Assembly: GCA_938028765.1 (NCBI GenBank)
Contig: CALIZF010000008.1
Coordinates: forward strand, 1 to 64,000
Length of the DNA stretch: 64,000 nucleotides
Direction: 5' to 3'
From: an uncultured Paracoccaceae bacterium
GTDB lineage: Bacteria; Pseudomonadota; Alphaproteobacteria; Rhodobacterales; Rhodobacteraceae
Part shown: piece after piece, positions 1 through 10,531 of the stretch
How the letters are laid out: each line of letters begins with the position of its first letter
How positions within the stretch are numbered: position 1 is the first letter of the stretch
Position numbers and translations under genes: made by a program
The notes under the pieces: model-generated
What the model was told of the DNA's origin: nothing
Databases searched by the model: none
Seen by the model: only the letters and a program-made list of their open reading frames with translations

Positions 1-1194
1 TCGGCCAACGGCGAGACCGAGATCGGCAAGATGATCGCCGAGGCGATGCAGAAGGTCGGCAACGAGGGCGTCATCACCGTCGAGGAGAACAAGGGGATGG
101 CGACCGAGGTCGAGGTCGTCGAGGGGATGCAGTTCGACCGCGGCTATCTCTCGCCCTACTTCGTCACCAACGCCGACAAGATGGTGGCCGAGCTTGAGGA
201 CGCGCTGATCCTGCTGCACGAGAAGAAACTCTCGTCGCTGCAGCCGATGGTGCCGCTGCTCGAGGCGGTGATCCAGTCGCAGAAGCCGCTGCTGATCGTG
301 GCCGAGGATGTCGAGGGCGAGGCGCTGGCCACGCTCGTCGTCAACAAGCTGCGCGGCGGGCTGAAGATTGCCGCGGTCAAGGCCCCGGGCTTCGGCGACC
401 GGCGCAAGGCCATGCTGCAGGACATCGCGATCCTGACCGGTGGTCAGGTGATCTCGGACGATCTCGGCATGAAGCTCGAGAACGTCACGCTCGACATGCT
501 CGGCCGCGCCAAGAAGATCGTCATCAAGAAGGATGACACCACGATCATCGACGGCGCCGGCGACAAGGCCGAGATTTCCGCGCGCGTCGCGCAGATCCGG
601 GCGCAGATCGAGGAGACGACCTCGGACTACGACAAGGAGAAGCTGCAGGAGCGCGTGGCCAAGCTCGCCGGCGGCGTGGCGGTCATCCGCGTCGGCGGGG
701 CGACCGAGGTCGAGGTGAAGGAGCGCAAGGACCGCGTCGATGACGCGCTCAACGCGACCCGGGCCGCGGTTCAGGAGGGCATCGTCGTCGGCGGCGGCGT
801 CTCGTTGATCCAGGCGGCCAAGAAGCTTGCCGATCTGAAGGGGGCGAACCCCGACCAGGACGCGGGTATTGCCATCATCCGCCGCGCGCTGGAAGCGCCG
901 CTGCGCCAGATCGCGACCAACGCCGGGGTCGATGGCGCCGTCGTGGCCGGCAAGGTGCGCGAGTCGAATGATCTGACGTTCGGCTTCAACGCCCAGACCG
1001 AAGAGTATGGCGACATGTTCAAGTTCGGCGTGATCGACCCGGCGAAGGTCGTGCGCACCGCGCTCGAGGATGCGGCCTCGGTCGCCGGCCTGCTCGTGAC
1101 CACCGAGGCGATGGTGGCCGAGAAGCCCAAGGAAGAGAAGGCCGGCGCCGGCATGGGCGGCGGCATGGGCGGCATGGGCGGCATGGACATGTGA
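1..1194 (+). CDS. groEL: Chaperonin GroEL, C-terminal part (5' end outside window)
   Basis: Translation matches GroEL ([35 protein letters not shown]-terminal GGM repeats [14 protein letters not shown]); frame open to window start. Confidence 0.98.
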   Translation, partial: SANGETEIGKMIAEAMQKVGNEGVITVEENKGMATEVEVVEGMQFDRGYLSPYFVTNADKMVAELEDALILLHEKKLSSLQPMVPLLEAVIQSQKPLLIVAEDVEGEALATLVVNKLRGGLKIAAVKAPGFGDRRKAMLQDIAILTGGQVISDDLGMKLENVTLDMLGRAKKIVIKKDDTTIIDGAGDKAEISARVAQIRAQIEETTSDYDKEKLQERVAKLAGGVAVIRVGGATEVEVKERKDRVDDALNATRAAVQEGIVVGGGVSLIQAAKKLADLKGANPDQDAGIAIIRRALEAPLRQIATNAGVDGAVVAGKVRESNDLTFGFNAQTEEYGDMFKFGVIDPAKVVRTALEDAASVAGLLVTTEAMVAEKPKEEKAGAGMGGGMGGMGGMDM

Positions 1195-1230
1195 TCCTGC
1201 CCTCCGGCGCAGCCCGGAGCCCGAGCCAGG

Positions 1231-1257
1231 AAAAGGGGGCCGCATGGCCCCCTTTTT
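1231..1257 (+). terminator. Rho-independent terminator after groEL
   Basis: Perfect 11-bp stem AAAAGGGGGCC/GGCCCCCTTTT, GCAT loop, T-run, 37 bp after the groEL stop. Confidence 0.85.
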
Positions 1258-1379
1258 CGTGCCGTCCGCCGCAGCCCGCCGCAAGCGAGTCGTCGCGGAA
1301 GAGCGCATGGGCGATGGCCTGCCGCGCCCGGAGGCCGGAGGTCGCGCAGCGGCGGGTGCCGGGTGCGGGAGGAAGACGA

Positions 1380-2265
1380 TGCTGGTCTCGCGGGGGTCGG
1401 GGGCGATCACCGTGAAGCGCGGGCTCTGCACCGCGGTGCCGACCGGCCCGGCCCCTCGCCGAGCACGCTCGCCACCATGTCGAGCTCGCCCGCGAGCAGC
1501 GCATGGATCGCCGCCGTCCGGTCGGCGATGATGCGGTGGGTGATCGCGGCGACATGCGGCGTCTCGCCCCGCTGGTCCTCGAACCGGACGCGCTTTCGAT
1601 GCATGCCGGTGCGGTACTCGCCGCAGACGCAGCGGCCCGTCGCGACCGTCGTCGCCGCCAGGCCCATCCGCCGGTGCGGCCCGGCGAACACCACGATCCC
1701 GGCCCACGGGCAAGGTCAAAGCTGCTGGCTGGGGTGGTGCGAGAGCGTCAGGCGCACGGTCAGCGGATCGACCGCCTCCACCGCGATCACGCTCGCCCGC
1801 GGCGTGCTGGCGACCGCGTGGCGCGAGGCCTTGTTCTTCTGCGGCGACTGCGTTCCTCTGCAGCGACGACGCAACGTCCCGGGCGTCGAGCAGGCTGCCG
1901 TCGCGGAACGTCACCCCCGGGCGCAGCCGAAAGCGATAGGTCGGCCCGTCGGCGCTGATCGTCCGGGATCGGGCCAGACGCGGCGCGATGGTGCCCTCGC
2001 CCGGCCGCACCAGGTGCGGTTGCTGGCTGCGGCGCAAGGTAAGCATGCTCAGCGCGCCGGCGGCGGTGGCCCGGAAGTTCCCGCTCGGCGGCCGTTGCGG
2101 ATGGGACCAGGTCGGCGTCGTCCCGCGCGCCTGCGCGTCGGCCGGCCCGGCGGCCGGCAGGGCCAGCGCGACCGCGGCAAGCGCCGCGCGCCCTGTATCC
2201 GGCGCCCTGCGGCGCCCGTCCGGGTGCGTGCGTGTCCCGATGTCATCTCCGGGACCCTTCTGTCG
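1380..2265 (-). pseudogene. Decayed ABC transporter substrate-binding protein, family 5 (dipeptide/oligopeptide type)
   Basis: Minus-strand segments in different frames: GPTYRFRLRPGVTFRDGSLLDARDVASSL (SBP_bac_5 signature), RASVIAVEAVDPLTVRLTLSHHP, then HRIIADRTAAIHALLAGELDMV. Frame changes around 1840 and again before 1694. Confidence 0.8.
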
Positions 2266-2602
2266 TTTTGACGTGCCGGCGCGGCCCACCTTGGGGGCGG
2301 CGCCGGGGCTGTTCCTTGCCTGTCCGGGCGGCGAAGGGTTCGAGGCGCGGCGCGGGCGCCCGACGGGCCGGTGTCTTTGCCTCTCCCGGAACTTGCAGCG
2401 CACCACGGGCCCCCGGGGCAGGACAAGGAAGCCGCGTTTCACTGCGCGGAACCCGCGGGCAGAGGCCCTGCGGCCTGCCCCGCCTTTGCCGTGGCCGCCC
2501 CGCGGCGGCACGGCCCGCGACGGGGTCGCCTTCGGCGGCGCGGCTGGTGTAGGAAAGGGGGCGGCCGGCATCGGGCCGGCCGGGCAAGCGGCGGGGGCGC
2601 GC

Positions 2603-5389
2603 ATGACGTTCGGCAAGGGCCATCATTTGCACCTGATCGACGGCTCGGCCTACATCTTCCGCGCCTACCACGCGCTGCCGCCGCTCACGCGCAAGTCCGA
2701 CGGGCTGCCGGTGGGGGCGGTGGCGGGGTTCTGCAACATCCTGTGGACCGAGATCACCCGCGACAACGGCGGCGAGGCGCCGACGCACATCGCGGTGGTG
2801 TTCGACCATTCCGCCCGCACTTTCCGCAACGACCTCTATCCCCCCTACAAGGCCAACCGGCCCGAGCCGCCCGAGGATCTGCGCCCGCAGTTCCCGCTGA
2901 CGCGCGACGCCACGCGGGCCTTCAACGTCGCCTGCCTCGAGGCCGAGCACTACGAGGCCGACGACATCATCGCCACGCTGGCGACCCGGGCAGTCGAGGC
3001 GGGGGGCAGGGTGACGATCGTCTCCTCCGACAAGGATCTGATGCAGCTGGTGGGCGGCGGCATCGTGATGCGCGACCCGATGAAGGACCGGCTGATCGAC
3101 CGCGACGCGGTGATCGAGAAGTTCGGCGTGCCGCCCGAACAGGTGGTGGACGTGCAGGCCCTGTCGGGCGATCCGGTGGACAACATCCCCGGCGCGCCGG
3201 GCATCGGCCCAAAGACGGCGGCGCTGCTGATCCGGGACTACGGCGATGTCGAGACGCTGCTTGCTCGCGCCGCGGAAATCCCCCAGCCCAGGCGGCGCGA
3301 GACGCTGCTCGAGAACGCTGAGCGCATCCGCATCTCGAAGGCGCTGGTGACGCTCAAGCGCGACACGCCGCTCGATGTGACGCTCGAGGACCTCGAGGTC
3401 CGGATGCCCGACCCCGAGCGGCTGATGGCCTTCCTCGCCCTGATGGAGTTCCGCACGCTCACCCGCCGTGTCGCCGAGAAGCTCAAGGTCGCCCCGCCCG
3501 CGGTGGCCGAGGCGCCGGCCGCGGCAGGCCCGGCGCCCGCCCCCGCGCCCATCGACCCCGACGCCTATGCCTGCATCCGCGACCTCGACAGCCTCGATGC
3601 CTGGATCGCCGAGATCCGGGCGCGGGGCTTCGTCGCCATCGACACCGAGACCACCGGACTCGACGAGATGCGGGCCGCGATCGTGGGCATCTCGCTCGCG
3701 CTCGAACCCGGGCGGGCCTGCTACATTCCGCTCGGGCACCGGCAGGCGGGCGGCGAGCTGTTCGCCTCCGAGGCGCCGGTCGAGGGGCAGATTCCGCACG
3801 ATCAGGCGCTTGCGCGGCTGAAGCCCGTGCTGGAGGACGCGAGCATCCTCAAGATCGGCCAGAACGTGAAATACGACTGGAAGATCCTCGCCCGCGCAGG
3901 CATCCGCATGGCGCCGATCGACGACACCATGCTTCTGTCCTATGCGCTGCACTCCGGCCGGCACGGGCACGGGATGGACACGCTGTCCGAGACCTACCTC
4001 GGCCATGTCCCGATCCCCATCAAGGACCTGATCGGCTCGGGCAAGGCGGCCATCACCTTCGACCGCGTGCCGCTGGACAAGGCCACGCGCTATGCCGCCG
4101 AGGATGCCGACGTGACGTTGCGGCTGTGGCAGCGCTTCCGCCCCGAGCTGCCGCGGGCACGGGTGACCACGGTCTACGAGACCCTCGAACGCCCGCTGGT
4201 GCCGGTGCTGGCCCGGATGGAGATGGCGGGCATCCGCGTGGACCGCGACACGCTGTCGCGCATGTCGGCCGCCTTCGCGCAGAAGATGGCCGCGCTCGAG
4301 GCCGAGATCCATGCGCTGGCCGGCGAGACCTTCAACGTGCAGTCCGCCGCACAGGTGGGCGAGATCCTGTTCGGCCGGATGGGCCTGCCCGGCGGCACCC
4401 GCACCAGGACGGGCCAGTGGCAGACCACCGCCGACGTGCTCGAGGATCTGGCGACCGAGCACGAGCTGCCCGGCCGCATCCTTGACTACCGCCAGCTGCA
4501 GAAGCTGAAATCGACCTACACCGACGCGCTGCAGCAGGCGATCAACCCCGAGACGGGGCGGGTGCATACCTCCTACGTCCAGGCGGGGGCGAACACCGGG
4601 CGGCTGGCCTCGACCGACCCCAACCTGCAGAACATCCCCGTGCGCACCGAGGAGGGGCGGCGCATCCGCGAGGCCTTCGTCGCCGGGCCCGGCATGCGGC
4701 TGGTGAGCCTCGACTACAGCCAGATCGAGCTGCGCATCCTTGCCCATGTCGCCGACATTCCGGCGCTGAAGCAGGCGTTCCGCGACGGGCTCGACATCCA
4801 TGCCATGACCGCCTCGGAGATGTTCGGCGTGCCGCTCGACCAGATGACGCCCGAGATCCGGCGGCGGGCCAAGGCGATCAACTTCGGGGTGATCTACGGC
4901 ATCTCGGGCTTTGGCCTGGCGCGCAACCTGCGCATCCCGCGCGACGAGGCGCAGGCCTTCATCGACACCTACTTCCAGCGCTTCCCGGGCATCCGCGCCT
5001 ACATGGACGCCACCGTCGCCTTCGCCCGCGACAAGGGCCATGTGCAGACCCTGTTCGGGCGGAAAATCCACACGCCCGAGATCAACGCCAAGGGCCCCAC
5101 GGCGGGCTTCGCCCGCCGCGCGGCCATCAACGCGCCGATCCAGGGCACGGCGGCCGACATCATCCGCCGCGCCATGGTGCGGATGCCCGACGCGCTGCGG
5201 GGCCTGCCGGCGACGATGCTGCTGCAGGTCCACGACGAGCTTCTGTTCGAGGTCGAGGCAAGCGCGGTCGAGGAGACCATCGCGCGGGCGCGCGCGGTGA
5301 TGGAGCGGGCGGCGCATCCGGCCGTGCAGCTGTCGGTCCCGCTGACGGTGGATGCGGGGCAGGGGGCGAACTGGGCCGAGGCGCATTGA
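2603..5389 (+). CDS. polA: DNA polymerase I
   Basis: 5'-3' exonuclease (LIDGSAYIFRAYHALPPL), 3'-5' exonuclease (FVAIDTETTGLDEMRAAIVGISLA) and Pol A (LVSLDYSQIELRILAHVADIPAL, QVHDELLFEV) domains; start chosen at MTFGKGHHLHLIDGSAY rather than the upstream ORF start. Confidence 0.97.
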   Translation: MTFGKGHHLHLIDGSAYIFRAYHALPPLTRKSDGLPVGAVAGFCNILWTEITRDNGGEAPTHIAVVFDHSARTFRNDLYPPYKANRPEPPEDLRPQFPLTRDATRAFNVACLEAEHYEADDIIATLATRAVEAGGRVTIVSSDKDLMQLVGGGIVMRDPMKDRLIDRDAVIEKFGVPPEQVVDVQALSGDPVDNIPGAPGIGPKTAALLIRDYGDVETLLARAAEIPQPRRRETLLENAERIRISKALVTLKRDTPLDVTLEDLEVRMPDPERLMAFLALMEFRTLTRRVAEKLKVAPPAVAEAPAAAGPAPAPAPIDPDAYACIRDLDSLDAWIAEIRARGFVAIDTETTGLDEMRAAIVGISLALEPGRACYIPLGHRQAGGELFASEAPVEGQIPHDQALARLKPVLEDASILKIGQNVKYDWKILARAGIRMAPIDDTMLLSYALHSGRHGHGMDTLSETYLGHVPIPIKDLIGSGKAAITFDRVPLDKATRYAAEDADVTLRLWQRFRPELPRARVTTVYETLERPLVPVLARMEMAGIRVDRDTLSRMSAAFAQKMAALEAEIHALAGETFNVQSAAQVGEILFGRMGLPGGTRTRTGQWQTTADVLEDLATEHELPGRILDYRQLQKLKSTYTDALQQAINPETGRVHTSYVQAGANTGRLASTDPNLQNIPVRTEEGRRIREAFVAGPGMRLVSLDYSQIELRILAHVADIPALKQAFRDGLDIHAMTASEMFGVPLDQMTPEIRRRAKAINFGVIYGISGFGLARNLRIPRDEAQAFIDTYFQRFPGIRAYMDATVAFARDKGHVQTLFGRKIHTPEINAKGPTAGFARRAAINAPIQGTAADIIRRAMVRMPDALRGLPATMLLQVHDELLFEVEASAVEETIARARAVMERAAHPAVQLSVPLTVDAGQGANWAEAH

Positions 5390-5584
5390 GCCCCCGCGCC
5401 GCCCCGTCGCGCCGCCCCGTCGCGCCGCTGCCCGTCCGCGCTGCGCAGGCCCGCGCGATTGCCTGCGCATCGGGCGTCCGCCCGGTTGCAGGGCCGGCCG
5501 GCGGCAGAACCGCGTTGCATCGGCGCGGCGCTTCCGGTTTATGCTGCGCCGCAAGACAACCCGGACGCGCCGCCGGACGGGCAG

Positions 5585-6733
5585 ATGAGGGAGACCGAGG
5601 TGGCGGCAGCAAACCGCGACGACGCCTTCGTGGTTTTCGACCGCGTGCAGAAAAGCTACGACGGCGCGACGCTGGTCGTGAAGGACCTCAACCTGTCCAT
5701 CGCGAAGGGCGAGTTCCTGACGATGCTCGGCCCCTCGGGGTCGGGAAAGACCACCTGCCTGATGATGCTTGCGGGCTTCGAGACGGCGACGCATGGCGAG
5801 ATCCGCCTGGCGGGGCGGCCGCTCAACCGGGTGCCGCCCCACAAGCGCGGTATCGGCATGGTGTTCCAGAACTACGCGCTCTTTCCGCACATGACGGTGG
5901 GCGAGAACCTGGCCTTTCCGCTGGAGGTGCGCGGGATCGGCCGGGCCGAGCGCGAGGCGAGGGTCGCCCGCGCGCTCGACATGGTGCAGATGGGCGGGTT
6001 CGCGGCGCGCCGGCCGGCGCAGCTGTCGGGCGGCCAGCAGCAGCGCATCGCGCTGGCCCGCGCGCTGGTGTTCGACCCCGCGCTGGTGCTGATGGACGAA
6101 CCGCTCGGCGCGCTGGACAAGCAGTTGCGCGAGCACATGCAGTTCGAGATCAAGCATCTGCACGACCGGCTGGGGATCACGGTGGTCTACGTCACCCACG
6201 ACCAGGGCGAGGCGCTGACGATGTCGGACCGCATCGCGGTGTTCGACGACGGCGTGGTGCAGCAGCTTGCCAGCCCAGAAGAGCTGTACGAGCGCCCCGC
6301 CAACAGCTTCGTCGCCCGCTTTATCGGCGAGAACAACACGCTGCCCGGCCGGATCGAGACGATCTCGGGCGAGGCCTGCACCGTGCGGCTGGCGGACGGC
6401 GCGCTGATCGACGCGCAGCCCGTCAACGTGACCCGCGCGGGCGAGGCGACGATGGTCTCGATCCGGCCCGAGCGGGTCGAGGTGAACCCGGCCCGCCTGC
6501 CCCCCGGCGCGCACATGGTCGAGGCCGAGGTGCTCGAGTTCATCTACATGGGCGACCTCTTCCGCGTCCGGCTGAACGTTGCGGGCAACAGCGATTTCGT
6601 GATGAAGTACCGCAATGCGCCCGACGCGGGGCGGCTTGCCCCCGGCAGCCGCGTCCGCATCGGGTGGCGGCCCGAGGATTGCCGGGCACTCGACGCCGAC
6701 AGCCGCACCGGCGGCTCCGCCGCGCCCGGCTGA
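5585..6733 (+). CDS. Polyamine-type ABC transporter ATP-binding protein (PotA-like)
   Basis: Walker A GPSGSGKTT, signature LSGGQQQRIALARAL, Walker B LVLMDEPLGALD, C-terminal TOBE-like region; in an operon with SBP and two permeases. Confidence 0.93.
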   Translation: MRETEVAAANRDDAFVVFDRVQKSYDGATLVVKDLNLSIAKGEFLTMLGPSGSGKTTCLMMLAGFETATHGEIRLAGRPLNRVPPHKRGIGMVFQNYALFPHMTVGENLAFPLEVRGIGRAEREARVARALDMVQMGGFAARRPAQLSGGQQQRIALARALVFDPALVLMDEPLGALDKQLREHMQFEIKHLHDRLGITVVYVTHDQGEALTMSDRIAVFDDGVVQQLASPEELYERPANSFVARFIGENNTLPGRIETISGEACTVRLADGALIDAQPVNVTRAGEATMVSIRPERVEVNPARLPPGAHMVEAEVLEFIYMGDLFRVRLNVAGNSDFVMKYRNAPDAGRLAPGSRVRIGWRPEDCRALDADSRTGGSAAPG

Positions 6734-6794
6734 CCGGGCGCGGACCGACCGGGACGAACCGAAGAAACGAACCAACCAACGGGAGACCCATTGC

Positions 6795-7880
6795 ATGCAT
6801 CTTGGAACACTGCTTGCCGCCACCGCCCTGGCCGCCGGGCTTGCCGCGACCGCGGCCGCGCAGGAGGTCGTCGTGCTCGGCTGGGGCGGCGCCTACACCC
6901 AGAGCCAGGTCGAAGCCTACCACAAGCCCTTCACCGCGGCGACGGGCATCCGCGTTGTCTCGGTCGATGCCGACAACCCGGCGACGCCGATCAAGGCGCA
7001 GGTCGAGGCCGGCAACGTCACGATCGACGTGGCCTCGGTGGAATATGCCGATGCGGTGCGGCTGTGCGACGAGGGGCTGCTGGAGGTGATCGACCACGCC
7101 ATCCTTGCCCCCGCGCCCGACGGCACCCCGGCGACCGAGGATTTCCTGCCCGGCATGCTGACCGACTGCATGGTGGGCACCGACGTCTTCGCCACCGTCT
7201 ATGCCTACGACAAGACCAAGTTCGGCGACAATCCGCCCACCACCATCGCCGACTTCTTCGACACCGCACGATTCCCCGGCAAGCGCGGCGTGCGCCGCGG
7301 GGCCAAGGCGACGCTGGAAATGGCGCTGATGGGCGACGGCGTGCCGGCCGATCAGGTCTATTCCGTGCTTGCCACCCCCGAGGGGGTCGAGCGGGCGCTG
7401 GCCAAGCTCGGCGCGATCAAGTCCGAGATCGTGTGGTGGACGGCCGGCTCGCAGCCCGTGCAGCTCTTGGCGGACGGCGAGGTGGCGATGACGATCGGCT
7501 GGAACGGCCGGCTGTTCAACGCCGCGGTGGGCGAGGGGAAGCCCTTCGCCATCGTCTGGGACGGGCAGGTCTATGAATCCGAGGGCTGGGTGATCCCCAA
7601 GGGCGCGCCGAACCTCGAGAACGCGCTGAAGTTCGTCGCCTTCTCCACCGCGACCGAGCCGCTCGCCCGGGCCGCGGAATGGATCAGCTACGGCCCGCCG
7701 CGCGCCTCGTCGGCGCCGCTGGTGGGGGTGTTCCAGCTTGACGGCAAGACGCCGATGGGCCCGAACCTGCCCACCTCGCCCGAGAACCTGACGAACGCGC
7801 TGCTGTCGGACCTCGACTTCTGGGTGGACCGCGACGCCGAGCTGAACGAGCGCTTCAACGCCTGGCTTCTGGCCAACTGA
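6795..7880 (+). CDS. ABC transporter extracellular solute-binding protein (PotD-like)
   Basis: Signal peptide MHLGTLLAATALAAGLAATAAAQ, then VVLGWGGAYTQSQVEAYHKPF, typical of spermidine/putrescine-type SBPs. Confidence 0.92.
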   Translation: MHLGTLLAATALAAGLAATAAAQEVVVLGWGGAYTQSQVEAYHKPFTAATGIRVVSVDADNPATPIKAQVEAGNVTIDVASVEYADAVRLCDEGLLEVIDHAILAPAPDGTPATEDFLPGMLTDCMVGTDVFATVYAYDKTKFGDNPPTTIADFFDTARFPGKRGVRRGAKATLEMALMGDGVPADQVYSVLATPEGVERALAKLGAIKSEIVWWTAGSQPVQLLADGEVAMTIGWNGRLFNAAVGEGKPFAIVWDGQVYESEGWVIPKGAPNLENALKFVAFSTATEPLARAAEWISYGPPRASSAPLVGVFQLDGKTPMGPNLPTSPENLTNALLSDLDFWVDRDAELNERFNAWLLAN

Positions 7881-7885
7881 CGCCA

Positions 7886-7918
7886 TGACCGGGGGGGCGC
7901 CCGCCCGCGCCCCCCGGT
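7886..7918 (+). promoter_or_regulatory. Intercistronic GC-rich hairpin between SBP and permease genes
   Basis: ACCGGGGGGGCGC...GCGCCCCCCGGT inverted repeat directly after the SBP stop codon. Confidence 0.55.
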
Positions 7919-7937
7919 CCCCGCAAGGCAGGACCCC

Positions 7938-9200
7938 ATGGCCGAGGCGACCCTGACCGGACCGACCGCGCTGCGCACCGCCAACGGCACGCCGCTGAAG
8001 GCGGCGCTGGCGCGCGCCTCGCGCCGGGCGCGGCTGCGGGCCTTCCTGCTGGTGGCGCCGCTTCTTCTGTTCATCGTCGTGACCTTCGTGCTGCCGATCG
8101 GGCAGATGTTGCACCGCTCGGTCCACAACGACGCCTTTTCCGCCCACATGCCCGCGCTGGGCGCCTGGTTCGCCGCCAACCCGCGCGGCACGGCGCCGGA
8201 CGAGGCCGCCTTTGCCGCGCTGGCCGAGGATTTGCGCGCGGCGGCGGCGGCGCGCAGCATCGGCACGGTGGGCACGCGGATCAACTACGAGGTGCCGGGC
8301 ACCCGCTCGCTGTTCACCTCCACGGCGCGCAACGCCGCCCGGCTGGCGCCGCCCTACCGCGAGGCGCTGCTGGCCCACAACCCCGACTGGGGCCGCGCCG
8401 ATGTCTGGGCGGCGATGCGCGGGGCCTCGTCGGCCTACAGCGCATCGTTCTACCTCGCCGCGCTCGACCTGCGGCGCACCCCCGAGGGCGCGGTGGTGCG
8501 GGTAGAGCCCGGGCAGCGCATCTACGGCCAGCTGTTCCTCCGCACCTTCGTGCTGTCGGCGGCGATCACGCTGATCTGCCTTGCCCTGGGCTTTCCGGTG
8601 GCGCATCTGCTGGCCACCCTGCCGTTGCGGCGCGCGAACCTGCTGATGATCCTCGTGCTGCTGCCGTTCTGGACCTCGCTTCTGGTGCGCACCTCGGCCT
8701 GGATCGTGCTCTTGCAGGGGCAGGGGGTGGTGAACAACGTGCTCGTCGCGCTGGGCCTGGTGCCCGAGGACGGGCGCCTTGCCCTGATGCACAACGCGAC
8801 CGGCACCATCGTCGCCATGACGCATATCCTGCTGCCCTTCATGATCCTGCCGCTCTATGCGGTGATGAAGACGATCCCGCCCGCCTATGCCCGCGCCGCC
8901 CGCAGCCTCGGCGCGACCAGCTGGACGGCCTTCCGCCGCATCTACCTGCCGCTCTGCGCGCCCGGCATCGGGGCGGGGGCGATGCTGGTGTTCATCCTCG
9001 CGGTCGGCTATTACATCACCCCGGCGCTGGTGGGCGGGGCCTCGGGGCAGCTGATCTCGAACCAGATCGCCTATCACATGCAGACCTCGCTCAACTGGTC
9101 GCTGGGCGCGGCGCTGGCGACGCTCTTGCTGGCGGCGGTGCTGGCGCTCTACTGGCTTTACGACCGGCTGGTGGGGATCGACAACATGAAGCTGGGCTAG
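7938..9200 (+). CDS. ABC transporter permease (PotB-like) with extended N-terminal periplasmic region
   Basis: Multi-TM protein with the permease EAA-type motif (ARAARSLGATSWTAFRRIYLPLCAPGI). Confidence 0.92.
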   Translation: MAEATLTGPTALRTANGTPLKAALARASRRARLRAFLLVAPLLLFIVVTFVLPIGQMLHRSVHNDAFSAHMPALGAWFAANPRGTAPDEAAFAALAEDLRAAAAARSIGTVGTRINYEVPGTRSLFTSTARNAARLAPPYREALLAHNPDWGRADVWAAMRGASSAYSASFYLAALDLRRTPEGAVVRVEPGQRIYGQLFLRTFVLSAAITLICLALGFPVAHLLATLPLRRANLLMILVLLPFWTSLLVRTSAWIVLLQGQGVVNNVLVALGLVPEDGRLALMHNATGTIVAMTHILLPFMILPLYAVMKTIPPAYARAARSLGATSWTAFRRIYLPLCAPGIGAGAMLVFILAVGYYITPALVGGASGQLISNQIAYHMQTSLNWSLGAALATLLLAAVLALYWLYDRLVGIDNMKLG

Positions 9201-9204
9201 GGCG

Positions 9205-10179
9205 ATGGCGGCGCTCCCCCCCTACGCCTCGCCGCTGGAGCGGGCCTGGGCCTGGGCCTTCCGCGCCCTCTGCGCGCTGGTGTTCCTGTTCCTGATCGCG
9301 CCGATCCTTGTCATCATCCCGCTGTCGTTCAACGCCGAGGCCTATTTCACCTTCACCGAGCGCATGCTGAGGCTCGACCCCGAGGGCTTTTCGCTGCGCT
9401 GGTACGACAACCTTCTGACCTTCGGCATGATCGCCCCGGATGCCCCGCGCGATGCCGCCTGGTGGGCGGATGCCTGGGCGCATGCGACCTGGGTGCGGGC
9501 GGCGAAGAACTCGGTCATCGTGGGCGCGTTCTCGACCCTTCTTGCGACGGCCCTGGGCACGCTGGCGGCGCTGGGCCTTGCGCGGTCCGAGATGCCGGGG
9601 CGCAAGGCGGTGATGGCGATCCTGATCTCGCCCATGATCGTGCCCGTCATCATCTCGGCCACCGGCGTGTTCTTCTTCTTCTCCAACCCCGGCTTTCCGC
9701 TGCCCCATGTCCGGCTCGACCCGTTCGCGGTCGGGCTCGCATGGGACTGGCGGCTGACCAGCACCTACCTTGGCATCATCCTGGCGCATACCGCGCTGGG
9801 CATCCCCTTCGTCATCATCACGGTGACGGCGACGCTGGCGGGCTTCGACCGCTCGCTCCTGCGCGCGGCGGCCTCGCTGGGGGCGGGGCCCTGGACGGCC
9901 TTCCGCCGGGTGCAGCTGCCGCTGATCCTGCCGGGCGTGATCTCGGGCGCGCTGTTCGCCTTCGTCACCTCGTTCGACGAGGTGGTGATGGTGCTGTTCG
10001 TCGGCGGCCACGACCAGCAGACCATCCCGCGGCAGATGTGGGTGGGCATCCGCGAGCAGCTCTCGCCCTCGATCCTTGCCGTGGCGACGATCCTCGTCGT
10101 GGTGTCGGTGGCGCTGCTGACGGCGGTCGAGCTGCTGCGCCGGCGGTCCGAGCGGCTGCGCGGGCTGTCGCCGGGATAG
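9205..10179 (+). CDS. ABC transporter permease (PotC-like)
   Basis: EAA motif LRAAASLGAGPWTAFRRVQLPLILPGV; SFDEVVMVLFVGG. Confidence 0.92.
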   Translation: MAALPPYASPLERAWAWAFRALCALVFLFLIAPILVIIPLSFNAEAYFTFTERMLRLDPEGFSLRWYDNLLTFGMIAPDAPRDAAWWADAWAHATWVRAAKNSVIVGAFSTLLATALGTLAALGLARSEMPGRKAVMAILISPMIVPVIISATGVFFFFSNPGFPLPHVRLDPFAVGLAWDWRLTSTYLGIILAHTALGIPFVIITVTATLAGFDRSLLRAAASLGAGPWTAFRRVQLPLILPGVISGALFAFVTSFDEVVMVLFVGGHDQQTIPRQMWVGIREQLSPSILAVATILVVVSVALLTAVELLRRRSERLRGLSPG

Positions 10180-10423
10180 CGGTGCGGCGGGGCGCAACGG
10201 CCCGGCGCCGGCGGGACCGCGGTTGTCCCGGGCGCCGCGGCCGTGCGACAGCGGGGCGCGGAGAGCAGCGGCCATGACATCAGCGGCACCGCCCGGGGGG
10301 CAGGAGCGCCGGCGGCCCCTGCCCAACCCGGGGTCGGCCGCGCGGGCGGCGGCGGGCCTTGACGCAGCGCCGGCGGCCCGGACGGGGGCCGGCGACAGGC
10401 GCGGCCGTCGCGCCCTGCGTGCC

Positions 10424-10531
10424 GACGCCCATCCGCCCGCCCGTCCGCCCGCCCGTCCGGCCGCCCATCCGCCGGCCAGTCCGACCGCCCGTCCGACCGC
10501 CCATCCGCCGGCCTGTCCGACCACCCGTCGG
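10424..10531. repeat. 12-bp minisatellite, about nine degenerate units ending TCCG (last unit TCGG)
   Basis: gacgcccatccg/cccgcccgtccg/cccgcccgtccg/gccgcccatccg/ccggccagtccg/accgcccgtccg/accgcccatccg/ccggcctgtccg/accacccgtcgg read directly. Confidence 0.85.

Noticed and set aside
2243-6823. 1526-aa minus-strand ORF
   Set aside because: Antisense to polA and the PotA-like gene; low-complexity His/Arg/Gly-rich translation typical of GC-rich antisense frames.
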